NCBI GenBank assembly: GCA_002393955.1
Contig: DGSK01000037.1
Location: 1-64,000 of the forward strand
Origin: Lachnospiraceae bacterium UBA4364
Lineage (GTDB): Bacteria > Bacillota > Clostridia > Lachnospirales > Lachnospiraceae
Length of the DNA: 64,000 nt
Reading direction: 5' to 3'
Made by a program: the position numbers and the translations under genes. Under the pieces are notes generated by a model. That model had not been told where the DNA came from. It ran no database searches and was given only the letters and a program-made list of their open reading frames with translations. This document shows positions 7,539 to 15,515 of this stretch, one piece after another; position 1 is the first letter of the stretch; every line of letters starts with the position of its first letter.

Positions 7539-9161
7539 ATGGTGGAGATATCAGCAAAGTCGGTATGTGGCGGTATAGCCATTGGCAGAATAAAATATTT
7601 TTCTAAAAAAGAAAATGATATAAGAAGAAAGAAGATAACTGATACGAAAGGTGAGATAGCAAGGTATCAGAAGGCAAAAGAAGAAGCTGTAAACCAGCTC
7701 GGTGCTTTATATGAGAAGGCAGTAGATGAAGTTGGCGAAGACAGTGCTGAAATATTTAATGTACACATCATGATGCTTGATGATGAGGATTATAATGATT
7801 CAATCATCAATACTATCACTACTCAGGAAGTGTGTGCGGAGTATGCGGTTGCCACTACAGGAGATAACTTTGCTGATATGTTTGCCAATATGGAGGATGA
7901 TTACTTCAAGGCAAGAAGTGCAGATGTCAAGGATATCTCTGAGAGAGTAATCAGAATACTTGAAGGAGCTTCGGATAATGCAGCAATAACAGATGAACCG
8001 GTTATTCTGCTTGCTGAGGATTTAGCACCATCCGAAACGGTCCAGCTTGATAAGAGCAAACTTCTCTCATTTGTAACAAGGCTCGGATCGTCAAACTCTC
8101 ATACAGCCATACTTGCAAGAACCATGGCTCTTCCGGCACTTATAGGGGCTGACATTAAGGAAGAGTATGATGAACTAATGGGTATAGTAGATGGTTATGA
8201 AGGTAAATTTATAGTCGACCCGTCAGCAGATGTATTAGAAAAATATTTTGATAAAAAGAAAGCCGATGATGAAAAGAAGGCGCTTTTACAGGAACTTAAG
8301 GGTAAAGATAATATCACTAAATCTGGAAAGAAGATAAATCTTTATGCCAATATAGGTAATCCGGGGGATCTGGCAGCTGTACTTGCCAATGATGCCGGCG
8401 GTATAGGTTTATTCAGATCTGAATTTTTATATCTGGAAAGTGAAGATTATCCGTCAGAGGATGAACAGTTTGCGGCTTATAAAAAAGTTGTTGAAACTAT
8501 GGGTGGTAAAAAAGTCATTATCAGAACTTTGGATATAGGGGCTGATAAGCAGGTTGATTACTTTAATCTTGATAAGGAAGACAATCCGGCACTTGGTTTC
8601 AGGGCAATAAGGATATGCCTCACAAGGCCTGAAATATTCAGAACGCAATTAAGGGCCCTGTATAGGGCGAGTGCATTTGGCAACCTTGCCATTATGTATC
8701 CCATGATTATTTCAGTGGATGAGGTACTTAAGATAAAGGAAATATCTAAATCTGTCAGGGAAGAACTGGCAGCAGAAGGAATAAAGACAGGCCGTGTTGA
8801 AGAAGGTATCATGATAGAAACACCGGCAGCGGCACTTATTTCAGATGAACTGGCCAAACATGTGGATTTCTTCAGTATAGGTACTAATGATCTGACCCAG
8901 TATACATTGGCTATAGACCGTCAGAATTCAAAACTTGAACCGTTTTATAATTCCCATCATCCGGCAGTACTTAAGTTTATTAAGATGGTTGCAGACAATG
9001 GCCACAAGGAAGGTATCTGGACCGGTATCTGTGGTGAACTTGGAGCAGACACTACTCTTACGGAAAAATTTATAGAGATGGGCATAGATGAATTGTCTGT
9101 TTCGCCCAAAAGTGTACTTCCGGTGAGAAGGGTTATCAGAAGTTGCCCGACCAACGAATAA
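7539..9161 (+). CDS. ptsI: PTS enzyme I (phosphoenolpyruvate-protein phosphotransferase)
   Basis: A 540-residue soluble enzyme that takes phosphate from phosphoenolpyruvate and passes it to HPr. The phospho-histidine is His188 in the motif SSNSHTAILAR, which varies from the more usual GGxTSH. The PEP-binding barrel shows IGLFRSEFLYL, the metal-site segment GIMIETPAA, FSIGTNDLTQY and CGELGAD. Length is slightly under the usual 570. It closes the sucrose operon, so this locus carries its own general PTS proteins and can work as a self-contained unit. Confidence 0.93.
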   Translation: MVEISAKSVCGGIAIGRIKYFSKKENDIRRKKITDTKGEIARYQKAKEEAVNQLGALYEKAVDEVGEDSAEIFNVHIMMLDDEDYNDSIINTITTQEVCAEYAVATTGDNFADMFANMEDDYFKARSADVKDISERVIRILEGASDNAAITDEPVILLAEDLAPSETVQLDKSKLLSFVTRLGSSNSHTAILARTMALPALIGADIKEEYDELMGIVDGYEGKFIVDPSADVLEKYFDKKKADDEKKALLQELKGKDNITKSGKKINLYANIGNPGDLAAVLANDAGGIGLFRSEFLYLESEDYPSEDEQFAAYKKVVETMGGKKVIIRTLDIGADKQVDYFNLDKEDNPALGFRAIRICLTRPEIFRTQLRALYRASAFGNLAIMYPMIISVDEVLKIKEISKSVREELAAEGIKTGRVEEGIMIETPAAALISDELAKHVDFFSIGTNDLTQYTLAIDRQNSKLEPFYNSHHPAVLKFIKMVADNGHKEGIWTGICGELGADTTLTEKFIEMGIDELSVSPKSVLPVRRVIRSCPTNE

Positions 9162-9162
9162 A

Positions 9163-9473
9163 CTGACCGGAAAGGCTGCAATTCCAGCAGAAGAGTATCA
9201 GAGTTTTTTAGCAACTCAAATGTTAAACAATGATCTTATTGAAGAAAAAAAGAAAATAGAGCAGAAAAGCAGGTTGATGAGGTTATAGAGCGGGATGAAA
9301 GAAAGCACTTTTTAAAGCCGGAGCAGGAAGCGCGCAATAATTTTCTGGCGCTGAATTATTTGGAGGAGAAGGTAAAAAAGAAAGAACGATTTTCAAAGAA
9401 ACTGATATTAGATGTTCAGAAATATGTTGAGAAGGGAGCATCTAAGGAAAAAATCGGACTAAGAGGAGCTATG
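9163..9473 (+). pseudogene. Fic-family-like remnant, frameshifted and truncated
   Basis: Two frames read as consecutive pieces of one protein: 9163-9288 (AIPAEEYQSFLATQML, LIEEKKKIEQ) and about 9270-9473 (VDEVIERDERKHFL, NNFLALNYLEEKV, then KLILDVQKYVEKGASKEKIG). From memory this pattern resembles the region before the catalytic core in a group of Fic-domain proteins. The Fic motif itself is absent because the sequence switches to a different gene near 9467-9473. A shift near 9265-9290 breaks the frame. Non-functional; family assignment tentative. Confidence 0.42.
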
Positions 9474-9697
9474 AAATCTGGAGGGCACAGTACATGAAAG
9501 AGTGGGTTGTGATACAGGATGCTAGGGACGAGGGATATGAGGATGGTCGAGAGGATGGATATCTTGAAAGAGATACCGTTAAAATATCCGAAATGCTCCG
9601 TTCCGGCAAGACTGCTGAAGAGATAGCGGAATTCTGTGGCTATCCCATAGAGCAAGTGAAAGCAGTGGAAAAGGAGTTGCTTGTATCTGCTGAGTGA
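9467..9697 (+). pseudogene. Rpn / PD-(D/E)XK nuclease transposase fragment, C-terminal tail
   Basis: The frame reads YEIWRAQYMKEWVVIQDARD, then a Gly-Tyr-Glu-rich stretch (EGYEDGREDGY) and a final helix pair (MLRSGKTAEEIAEFCGYPIEQV). This is the typical ending of Rpn-family recombination-promoting nucleases/putative transposases: an EGxxxG linker followed by a small helix-turn-helix-like tail. The nuclease domain is missing; the fragment is joined directly to the Fic-like remnant. An ATG at 9494 exists but has no convincing ribosome binding site. Confidence 0.55.
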
Positions 9698-9725
9698 TAT
9701 ATAAGTTTCTGATGAAACTTATTGG

Positions 9726-10105
9726 TTATTGATTTTTTGAATCAAGCAAGGCCTTAAGCCGGGCAATTTCTTCGTCCTTATCAGCGAGAGCACGCTTCTG
9801 CTTGGCAATAGTCTTTTCTCTGTCGGCAATGCGATCGGCCAGATCCTGTTCACGCAGCAGATAGTCCTCGCGAGCTTCACACTGCTGCTGGATGCGTTCA
9901 TCTTCGGAGAGCTGATATAGAGTTGTAGCAGCGGCATTAATATTGATATCTTGTGCAGCAAGCATTTTTATATCCTCCCACGTTTGTGACTTAAAGAGCA
10001 TCGCCCATTTGTCGATATTATATCGTTGATCTTCAGGGGTTGCAAGCGAGATGCTTGTGAGGTCAACCACACCGATAGTGAGTTTATCGGTGAAGATATG
10101 ATGAT
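9726..10105 (-). pseudogene. Rpn / PD-(D/E)XK transposase fragment, C-terminal half
   Basis: On the minus strand the frame is open from the edge of the 167-bp repeat and reads FTDKLTIGVVDLTSISLAT, then WAMLFKSQTWEDIKMLA, LYQLSEDERIQQQCEARED and a coiled-coil tail rich in Ala, Asp and Lys. This matches the region after the nuclease core in Rpn-family proteins, normally 280-350 residues long. The N-terminal half is missing; the right boundary coincides with the start of the repeat at 10106, so the gene was cut when that repeat arrived or recombined. An ATG-like start at 10070 would give 114 residues, probably not functional. Confidence 0.65.
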
Positions 10106-10272
10106 TCTTGAATTATCCAAAATGGTTACATATGAAAGCGGCTTTTACCTTTTGATATTGGGGTTGATTGTGCTTATCATTGCAGTGGTGTTAAAGGCAA
10201 AAGAGGATATTACCAGAAGGAAAGCTAGGAAAAACAAGCCTGCTGCTGAAAGTGTGCAAGGATAAGTTTGGA
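10106..10272 (+). repeat. 167-bp direct repeat, right copy (3' end of zinc-ribbon gene)
   Basis: Near-perfect copy of 863-1029, including the last 53 codons of the zinc-ribbon membrane protein, its stop and seven bases beyond. There is no promoter-to-start context for the fragment, so it is best read as a gene relic. Its left junction cuts the Rpn fragment. Confidence 0.95.
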
Positions 10273-10376
10273 CTAAAATAGTGGATTGCATATTAACTGA
10301 CGTTATGTTATTGTGCTGATAAGCGACAGAGCATACGTTACCGCTGGATGGCCGAAAGGTTTAGGTCCGACGATTT
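10273..10376. other. Intergenic stretch before a terminator, no gene seen
   Basis: No reading frame with coding character. A short possible stem (GGCC..GGTC near 10351-10368) precedes the terminator at 10377-10401. I could not match it to a known riboswitch or small RNA; a terminated leader or short transcript is possible. Confidence 0.4.
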
Positions 10377-10401
10377 GGTGTGGGTGTCCCACACCTTTTT
10401 T
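10377..10401 (+). terminator. Rho-independent terminator
   Basis: Perfect 8-bp stem GGTGTGGG / CCCACACC around a TGT loop, followed by six T. It isolates the scarred region on the left from the AlkZ-related gene on the right. Confidence 0.85.
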
Positions 10402-10496
10402 ATAGGGAATGAAGTATGATGATAATGCTTTTTCGGGAACGCTAATTTACATAGGCTGGTAAGTCTTACAATATATAAGGAATGAAAGCGGTTTAA

Positions 10497-11189
10497 ATGA
10501 CATTTTCGGATGACTTTACAATCGGATCCAAGGAAGAACTGGAAGCCATGATAGATGAACTGGGGTTCGTTCCTTTCTTCGGGAATGAGATCCCCGGTTT
10601 TTCCATAGAGGATCATATTGCGGAAGGGTGCTGGTATGACGATGCGGACAGCGGATTCTGGCCTGCCTGGGAGTGGAAGGGACCGGCCGTGCGGTCAATG
10701 AAATGTGCTTACGGGAAGTTCCTAAAGGGCAAGGCGATGTACATAAGCCCTAAGTGGTTTCCGGATTTTGCAAATTTCCGCCGTGATGGATATGACTTCG
10801 ATGCGAGGTATGACGACGGACTGGCTCTGTTCCATGACAAGGAATTGTATGAACTGTTAGATGCAAATGCCCCGGTACTGTCAAAGGAGCTCAAGCAGAT
10901 GGGCGGATACGGAAAGAACGGACGGAAAGGCTTTGATGCTTCGCTAACAAGGCTGCAGAAGCAGTGCTATGTGGTGGTCAGCGATTTCAGGTATGCAAAG
11001 GACAGGCTCGGCAACGAATACGGCTGGGGGATCGCGGAATACTCAACGCCTGAGAAGTTCATGGGAAAGAAGTTTTCCAATGCGGTGTATAAGCGCACAC
11101 CGGAGGAGTCCTATGCAAGGGTACTGAAGCATTTAAAGAAGATCCTGCCGGATGCAGGGGAGTCAGAGATAGAGCGGATACTGAGGTGA
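10497..11189 (+). CDS. AlkZ-related protein (uncharacterised Bacillota family)
   Basis: A 230-residue cytoplasmic protein recognisable by FFGNEIPGFSIEDH near the start, the WEWKGP and YGKFLKGKAMYIS segments, and FANFRRDGYDFDARYDDG in the middle. Proteins with these features are usually labelled AlkZ-related in clostridial genomes; AlkZ is a DNA glycosylase for crosslinks, but no catalytic motif can be confirmed here, so a repair role is only suggested. It heads a group of closely spaced genes (sirtuin 6 bases downstream, then acylphosphatase). The last 96 bases are duplicated at 13283-13384. Confidence 0.6.
   Translation: MTFSDDFTIGSKEELEAMIDELGFVPFFGNEIPGFSIEDHIAEGCWYDDADSGFWPAWEWKGPAVRSMKCAYGKFLKGKAMYISPKWFPDFANFRRDGYDFDARYDDGLALFHDKELYELLDANAPVLSKELKQMGGYGKNGRKGFDASLTRLQKQCYVVVSDFRYAKDRLGNEYGWGIAEYSTPEKFMGKKFSNAVYKRTPEESYARVLKHLKKILPDAGESEIERILR
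11094..11189 (+). repeat. Direct repeat pair, first copy (3' end of AlkZ-related gene)
   Basis: These 96 bases recur at 13283-13384 with a six-base insertion (ATCAAG) and a few substitutions. Both copies end exactly at or just after the same stop codon, so a gene 3' end was duplicated, as with the 167-bp repeat. Confidence 0.9.
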
Positions 11190-11195
11190 TAGACA

Positions 11196-11963
11196 GTGGA
11201 CCGGACTGAAAAAATATGTGACATTATCGAAGGGTCATCCTATGTGGTGTTCCTTGGGGGCGCAGGCGTTTCAACAGAAAGCGGCATTCCTGATTTTAGG
11301 AGCAAGAACGGCCTGTACCATAAGAAAAAGAAGCGTTTTGCGTCGTATGAGCCGGAGTATCTCTTAAGCAGTGAATGCCTGAGGAAGAAGCCTGAGGTGT
11401 TCTTTGAATATTACAGGGAAAACCTGGATGCAAGGGCCGTAGAGCCGAATGATGCCCACAGGGCGCTGGCCGCAATGGAGCATGCAGGGAGGCTTGCCGG
11501 CATCATAACGCAGAACATAGACGGCCTGCATCAGAAAGCCGGAAGCAGGAACGTGCAGGAGATACACGGAACGATATGGACAAACCACTGCGTGTCGTGC
11601 GGCAGGGAATATGATTCAGATTTCATATTTGACAGCAGGGAAGAAGTTCCGCACTGCCTGGATTGCGGCAGGACGGTTAGGCCTGATGTGACGCTGTATG
11701 GAGAGCTCCTTCCAGACGAAGCTTACGACCGGTCGATAAGGATGATACAGAAGGCAGACTGCCTGATAATAGGCGGGACCTCGCTGGAGGTCGGATCGGC
11801 AGCACAGCTGGCACATATGTACCATGGGCGGTCGTTTATCATAATCAATAAGACGAAGACCAAGCTTGAAGGAAAGGCTGATATAGTAGTCCATGACAGT
11901 ATCGCTAAAGTGCTTAAAAGCGTGACGGAGCTGATGGGGATATGGCAGGATGATGATACGTAA
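11196..11963 (+). CDS. Sir2-family NAD-dependent protein deacylase
   Basis: A 255-residue sirtuin that would remove acyl groups from lysines using NAD. Seen in order: the NAD-binding loop GAGVSTESGIPDFRS, the TQNIDGLHQKAG motif, the catalytic His in EIHGT, a complete zinc site formed by two CxxC pairs (CVSC, CLDC), then RPDVTLYGE and GGTSLEV. The start is a GTG with GAGGTGATAG ahead, six bases after the AlkZ-related gene. Its end overlaps the acylphosphatase start by 14 bases, which implies co-translation. Deacetylase versus longer-chain deacylase activity cannot be decided. Confidence 0.93.
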   Translation: MDRTEKICDIIEGSSYVVFLGGAGVSTESGIPDFRSKNGLYHKKKKRFASYEPEYLLSSECLRKKPEVFFEYYRENLDARAVEPNDAHRALAAMEHAGRLAGIITQNIDGLHQKAGSRNVQEIHGTIWTNHCVSCGREYDSDFIFDSREEVPHCLDCGRTVRPDVTLYGELLPDEAYDRSIRMIQKADCLIIGGTSLEVGSAAQLAHMYHGRSFIIINKTKTKLEGKADIVVHDSIAKVLKSVTELMGIWQDDDT

Positions 11964-12219
11964 ACACATTGTTTTCTGCGGACAGGTACAGGGAGTCGGC
12001 TTCAGGTACCGTGCCGGGATGGGAGCCCATGAGGCCGGATGCACCGGCTGGGCAAGAAATGAATATGACGGGAGCGTAAGCATGGAGATCCAGGGAACGG
12101 AACAGCAGATAGATTCCGTGATCCGCACCATAGCCGCCGGGAGGTTCGTGCATATAGAGAGCATGGATGTGACGGAGATACCCATAAAGGAAGGCGAGAA
12201 AGGGTTCGGGGCGTACTGA
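11950..12219 (+). CDS. acyP: Acylphosphatase
   Basis: An 89-residue enzyme that hydrolyses carboxyl-phosphate bonds such as acetyl phosphate. Both signatures are present: GQVQGVGFRYR, with the phosphate-binding Arg, and GWARNEYDGSV, with the catalytic Asn. Length is typical. It starts inside the end of the sirtuin gene; ATG at 11950 or the next codon are equally possible. The pairing with a deacylase is suggestive, because acetyl phosphate drives non-enzymatic lysine acetylation that sirtuins remove; this link is inference. Confidence 0.93.
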   Translation: MMIRKHIVFCGQVQGVGFRYRAGMGAHEAGCTGWARNEYDGSVSMEIQGTEQQIDSVIRTIAAGRFVHIESMDVTEIPIKEGEKGFGAY

Positions 12220-12357
12220 CCGGCGAGGGCTAATACAAGGGCATAGGCCACTGTGCGCTCGGTTATGCTGCTGAGGAACCAAAGGCTCCGCCCCCCAGGA
12301 AAGGGGATTATGTTTATTATATCTGATACTTACGGCAGAACAGGAAGGTAATGAGAA

Positions 12358-13248
12358 ATGAAGAACCAGTATGTTGGGGATATAGGGGATTACGGCAAAT
12401 ATGCGCTCCTTCGGGCTTTTGTGAATGCAGGGGTCAGTGTCGGCGTGAACTGGTACCTTACGGACAATGACGGATCTAACGATGGCCGGTTCATTTACTA
12501 TCTTAATGAAAATCGTATGCGCTGGTATGATTCGGAAGTATTCGATGTGCTTAAAAAGATTGCTCATAAAAAGGATAAGTCAGTTAAGGATATCCAGAAG
12601 AGCGGTATCCTTTCCGGGGCTGCTTTCTATGATGAGAAGCTTGGAATAAGCGGATCGCCCAAAGCGAGGGAAGATTTCCGTAATAAATGGTTTGAGAACA
12701 GCATACCGGTTATGAAAGATGTCCAGCTGATCTTCATGGATCCGGACAACGGCCTGCTTGAAAGCGGAAATGCCACTAAACTCGGGGCGGAGAAATACAT
12801 CCTGCCGGAAGAGGCAGAAAAGTATTTTAGTCTGGGGCATGATGTTGTCTATTACTGCCATAAGGGCAGAAGGTCATACGATGCCTGGCAGGGATATATC
12901 AGCTTTATGTTCGACCGGATCCCGGAAGCAAAACCTGCAGTGCTAACATACCATAAGGGATCGCAGCGTTCGTATGTTTTCCTGATACATGAGGAGCATT
13001 TTATTGAATACAGACAGATCATCGAAAGCTTTAAGCACAGATGGACGAGACTGTTTTCAGAGGAAAAAACAAACAGGGGTGACACTGCCGGCGCGGAAGA
13101 AGGCACGATAACTGTCGAAAAATCCGACGGAACAAAGGTCACGGTCGGTCGGCGTGCTGACGGACAGATCGCAGTCACATCAAGCAAAAATCCTGACAGC
13201 ACTATGGTCATTTCTCCAGATCTGTTCTGCAGTTGTATCGGGGTTTAA
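12358..13248 (+). CDS. Conserved protein of unknown function with DPDNGL motif
   Basis: A 296-residue protein starting MKNQYVGDIGDYGKYALLR after a good AGGAAGG ribosome binding site. It belongs to a family I recall as widespread but uncharacterised, with the features VNWYLTDNDGSNDGR, IFMDPDNGLLE and a late YYCHKGRR. The placement of DPDNGL loosely recalls the acidic motif of some nucleic-acid-modifying enzymes, but no function can be claimed. The family-like part ends near residue 240; the last about 50 residues (TVEKSDGTKVTVGRRADG and onward) look like a separate low-complexity extension. A duplicated fragment of the AlkZ-related gene lies just downstream. Confidence 0.6.
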   Translation: MKNQYVGDIGDYGKYALLRAFVNAGVSVGVNWYLTDNDGSNDGRFIYYLNENRMRWYDSEVFDVLKKIAHKKDKSVKDIQKSGILSGAAFYDEKLGISGSPKAREDFRNKWFENSIPVMKDVQLIFMDPDNGLLESGNATKLGAEKYILPEEAEKYFSLGHDVVYYCHKGRRSYDAWQGYISFMFDRIPEAKPAVLTYHKGSQRSYVFLIHEEHFIEYRQIIESFKHRWTRLFSEEKTNRGDTAGAEEGTITVEKSDGTKVTVGRRADGQIAVTSSKNPDSTMVISPDLFCSCIGV

Positions 13249-13282
13249 TCGGTTAACGGTACCAAGTACTGTTACGGTGAAT

Positions 13283-13384
13283 CGCACACCGGAGGAGTCC
13301 TATGCCAGGATTCTGAAGCATCTGAAGAAGATCAAGATCCTGCCGGATGCAGGGGAGTCAGAGATAGAGCGGATACTGAGGTGA
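13283..13384 (+). repeat. Direct repeat pair, second copy (relic of AlkZ-related 3' end)
   Basis: Copies 11094-11189 with a six-base insertion that adds Ile-Lys to the encoded tail. It has no start context of its own and is a relic. Together with the 167-bp pair it shows two independent duplications of gene 3' ends within 13 kb. Confidence 0.9.
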
Positions 13385-13469
13385 CAGGGGAAAGAAAGCG
13401 GCAACTGTTTAATGTAGAAAACAAAGGATTTTTTGAGTATCACACGGAAAGGAAGGTTAGACTCGTAGT

Positions 13470-14072
13470 ATGGGGATTGAATTAAATAATCTTGAATTTA
13501 GTAATATTAAACAAAAAGAATATAACGCAGGATGTAACGCCGGATATAGTTCAGGGCGTAGCCAAGGCTATGATGAAGGATATAGTTCAGGGCGTAGCCA
13601 AGGCTATGATGAAGGATATAGTTCAGGGCGTAGCCAAGGCTATGATGAAGGATATAAATTCGGATATGATAAGGGTTATAAAGCTGGATATAATGCGGGA
13701 TACGACTCCGGGTACGATGATGGACACGAGTCTGGATATGATGAGGGACATGAGTCCGGATACGATGAAGGACAAGAATCCGGGTATGATGAAGGATATG
13801 ATGAGGGACTTAAATCAGGATATGATGAAGGGGATAAATCTGGATTTCAGGAGGGATGGGATATAGCAAAAGAGTTAGGCGAGGAACTCGGGTTTATTAA
13901 TGGATATAAAGAGAAATGTAAGGCAAGCTATGATAGGGGATATGCTGATAGAGCTAAAAAAGATGCGATAAAGATGTATCAGAAGGGAATTGCTACCGAA
14001 GTAATTGCTGAAATAATAGGCAACGAGTCTGAGACCATACTGAAGTGGCTACATGCAGCCGGGGAAATTTAG
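13470..14072 (+). CDS. GYDEG-repeat protein with Rpn-like C-terminal tail
   Basis: A 200-residue protein whose residues about 18-130 repeat Gly-Tyr-x-x-Gly with four-residue spacing (GYDEG, GYSSG, GHESG), including three exact 12-residue units encoded by 36-bp tandem repeats. The end (MYQKGIATEVIAEIIGNESETI) resembles the small helical tail of Rpn/PD-(D/E)XK transposases, which carry a short EGxxxG linker before it. This gene may be such a linker, greatly expanded and freed from its nuclease domain, or a GX3-repeat helical protein in its own right. The ribosome binding site (AAGGAAGG, about 15 bases upstream) is distant. Function unknown. Confidence 0.5.
   Translation: MGIELNNLEFSNIKQKEYNAGCNAGYSSGRSQGYDEGYSSGRSQGYDEGYSSGRSQGYDEGYKFGYDKGYKAGYNAGYDSGYDDGHESGYDEGHESGYDEGQESGYDEGYDEGLKSGYDEGDKSGFQEGWDIAKELGEELGFINGYKEKCKASYDRGYADRAKKDAIKMYQKGIATEVIAEIIGNESETILKWLHAAGEI
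13542..13649 (+). repeat. 36-bp tandem repeat, three exact copies
   Basis: Units 13542-13577, 13578-13613 and 13614-13649 are identical and begin GGATATAGTTCAGGGCG. Each encodes twelve residues (YSSGRSQGYDEG phase). Degenerate versions continue to about 13850. Exact copies point to recent slippage and possible length variation between strains. Confidence 0.95.
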
Positions 14073-14138
14073 ATTTTTATGCATTTGAGAAAGTTGGAAC
14101 AAAGTGACAGGTACCGATAGGATAAACGGAGGACTCAT

Positions 14139-14924
14139 ATGAATTTAGATCAGTTGTTATCACTTGAAGGAATAAAAGACTATAACATATTCTGGTTCGG
14201 TGCCGATATTGCCGATGATTATATGAATGATGACGGCCCGATTGTTGAAACCCTGCAGCTATCCAAGTCCAGGCCGAGAAGCGAGAATACTATATATATA
14301 ATCATGTCCGGAATAAATAAGAATAAGTGCCGGTACAGATTTGCTGCAAAGATGATCAAAACAGAAGGTGAGTCAACCTATCTGTGGGAGCGTGTTCCGA
14401 TAGTAATGGATGAGTATGCCGGAAGGATGATATTTTACAGGGCCAAAGGTTTTTCTTTTTACAATAACGATGTGACCGGTGTTGATTTCATTGTAGAAGA
14501 AATCTGGGGCAAGGCAGAGGAGCGGTCAGTTGTTCCGTTTAATAACTATGATGAAGTAGAATTATCGTTTCTGGAACTGCGTGAAACCATAGAAGGACAC
14601 TATTATGATTATTATAATGCCCTGTCAGTTGTAAAAGGGATATATATGATCATAGACGGCAATACCGGAAAACTATATATCGGGAGTGCTTATGGTGGTG
14701 ACGGTATATGGGGAAGATGGGCTTCATATGCGGCTACATGCCATGGCGGAAATTATGAACTCCAAAAGCTGTTTGATGAACATGGTGAAGAGTACTTCCA
14801 TAAGTTCAAGTATATAATCCTTCAGATCCTGCCTATGCGGATGTCTGACAAGGAAGTGATAGAAATGGAATCAAAGTACAAGAACAGATACCTGACAAGA
14901 GAATTTGGCTTGAATGCCAACTGA
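14139..14924 (+). CDS. GIY-YIG nuclease-domain protein
   Basis: A 261-residue protein with GGAGG ahead of its ATG. The C-terminal third is a GIY-YIG domain: GIY near residue 167, YIG near 182, the GRW arginine near 192, and the metal-binding Glu244 in EMESKYKNR. The N-terminal about 160 residues are an unrecognised domain with no close family I can name. It stands alone between the GYDEG-repeat gene and a hypothetical gene, with no methylase or self-splicing element nearby. Orphan GIY-YIG proteins can be homing, repair or restriction-type nucleases; which applies here is open. Confidence 0.75.
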   Translation: MNLDQLLSLEGIKDYNIFWFGADIADDYMNDDGPIVETLQLSKSRPRSENTIYIIMSGINKNKCRYRFAAKMIKTEGESTYLWERVPIVMDEYAGRMIFYRAKGFSFYNNDVTGVDFIVEEIWGKAEERSVVPFNNYDEVELSFLELRETIEGHYYDYYNALSVVKGIYMIIDGNTGKLYIGSAYGGDGIWGRWASYAATCHGGNYELQKLFDEHGEEYFHKFKYIILQILPMRMSDKEVIEMESKYKNRYLTREFGLNAN

Positions 14925-14987
14925 TGATAAAGGCGTATTTTTGTAGGGGGTAATATTAAACCGGGGGCATTGAAAAGGGAAAGAATC

Positions 14988-15503
14988 ATGTCTGAAGTAT
15001 ATGTTTCGTCATTTGATGATAACGGCATAACTAAATATGGCTTATTTGTATCAGGCGGCGATGCCCCGGAACCCTATAAGATAGACTGGAAGCCGGTAGT
15101 ATATGATACCAGGGAGGAGGCAGACTCGAAGCTTGAATCCCTGGAAGCAGAAAAGGCCAGGGAAGACACGGCCGTTCCTTTTTCTCTTGAAGATGCAGAA
15201 AAGTATGCTGAAAGCCATAAATGGAGATTCGCTTCCACATATGCTCATACAGCTCCGCATGAGTATCTTATCAAGAAGTGGCTTGTAGATGATGACCAGC
15301 TCCTGTATGAGCGCTTTGTTGCAACGATGAAAGAAAAATCGGTCGTCGGATATTTTTATGGGCATGAGAATAAGTATCTCATCCTGGGGGAGCACTACTA
15401 CTGGTATATGCCGCTGCCGGATAACCACGCAGTTGACCTGATAAACCGGACCACTACGGATTATCTTGAGTATAGGGATGGGGCATATTATTACAAAGAT
15501 TGA
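14988..15503 (+). CDS. Hypothetical protein
   Basis: A 171-residue soluble protein starting MSEVYVSSFDDNG; AAAGGGAAAG precedes the ATG at 14988, which is preferred over an upstream TTG. It is acidic and aromatic-rich towards the end (YYWYMPLPDNH, YRDGAYYYKD). I recognise no domain. It follows the GIY-YIG gene by 63 bases in the same direction and ends before a strong hairpin, so the two may form one transcript. Confidence 0.55.
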   Translation: MSEVYVSSFDDNGITKYGLFVSGGDAPEPYKIDWKPVVYDTREEADSKLESLEAEKAREDTAVPFSLEDAEKYAESHKWRFASTYAHTAPHEYLIKKWLVDDDQLLYERFVATMKEKSVVGYFYGHENKYLILGEHYYWYMPLPDNHAVDLINRTTTDYLEYRDGAYYYKD

Positions 15504-15515
15504 GGTTATAATCAA

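Noticed and set aside
10068..10092. Hairpin CACCGATA / TATCGGTG considered as a terminator
   Set aside because: It lies inside the open frame of the Rpn fragment (FTDKLTIGVV) and has no T run.
13542..13649. CRISPR array
   Set aside because: The three 36-bp units are directly adjacent with no spacers and lie in a coding frame.
13492..13866. 124-residue alternative frame of Met/Asp/Gly repeats over the GYDEG gene
   Set aside because: Same 36-bp repeats read in another frame; the GYDEG frame is longer and has a tail resembling a known family.
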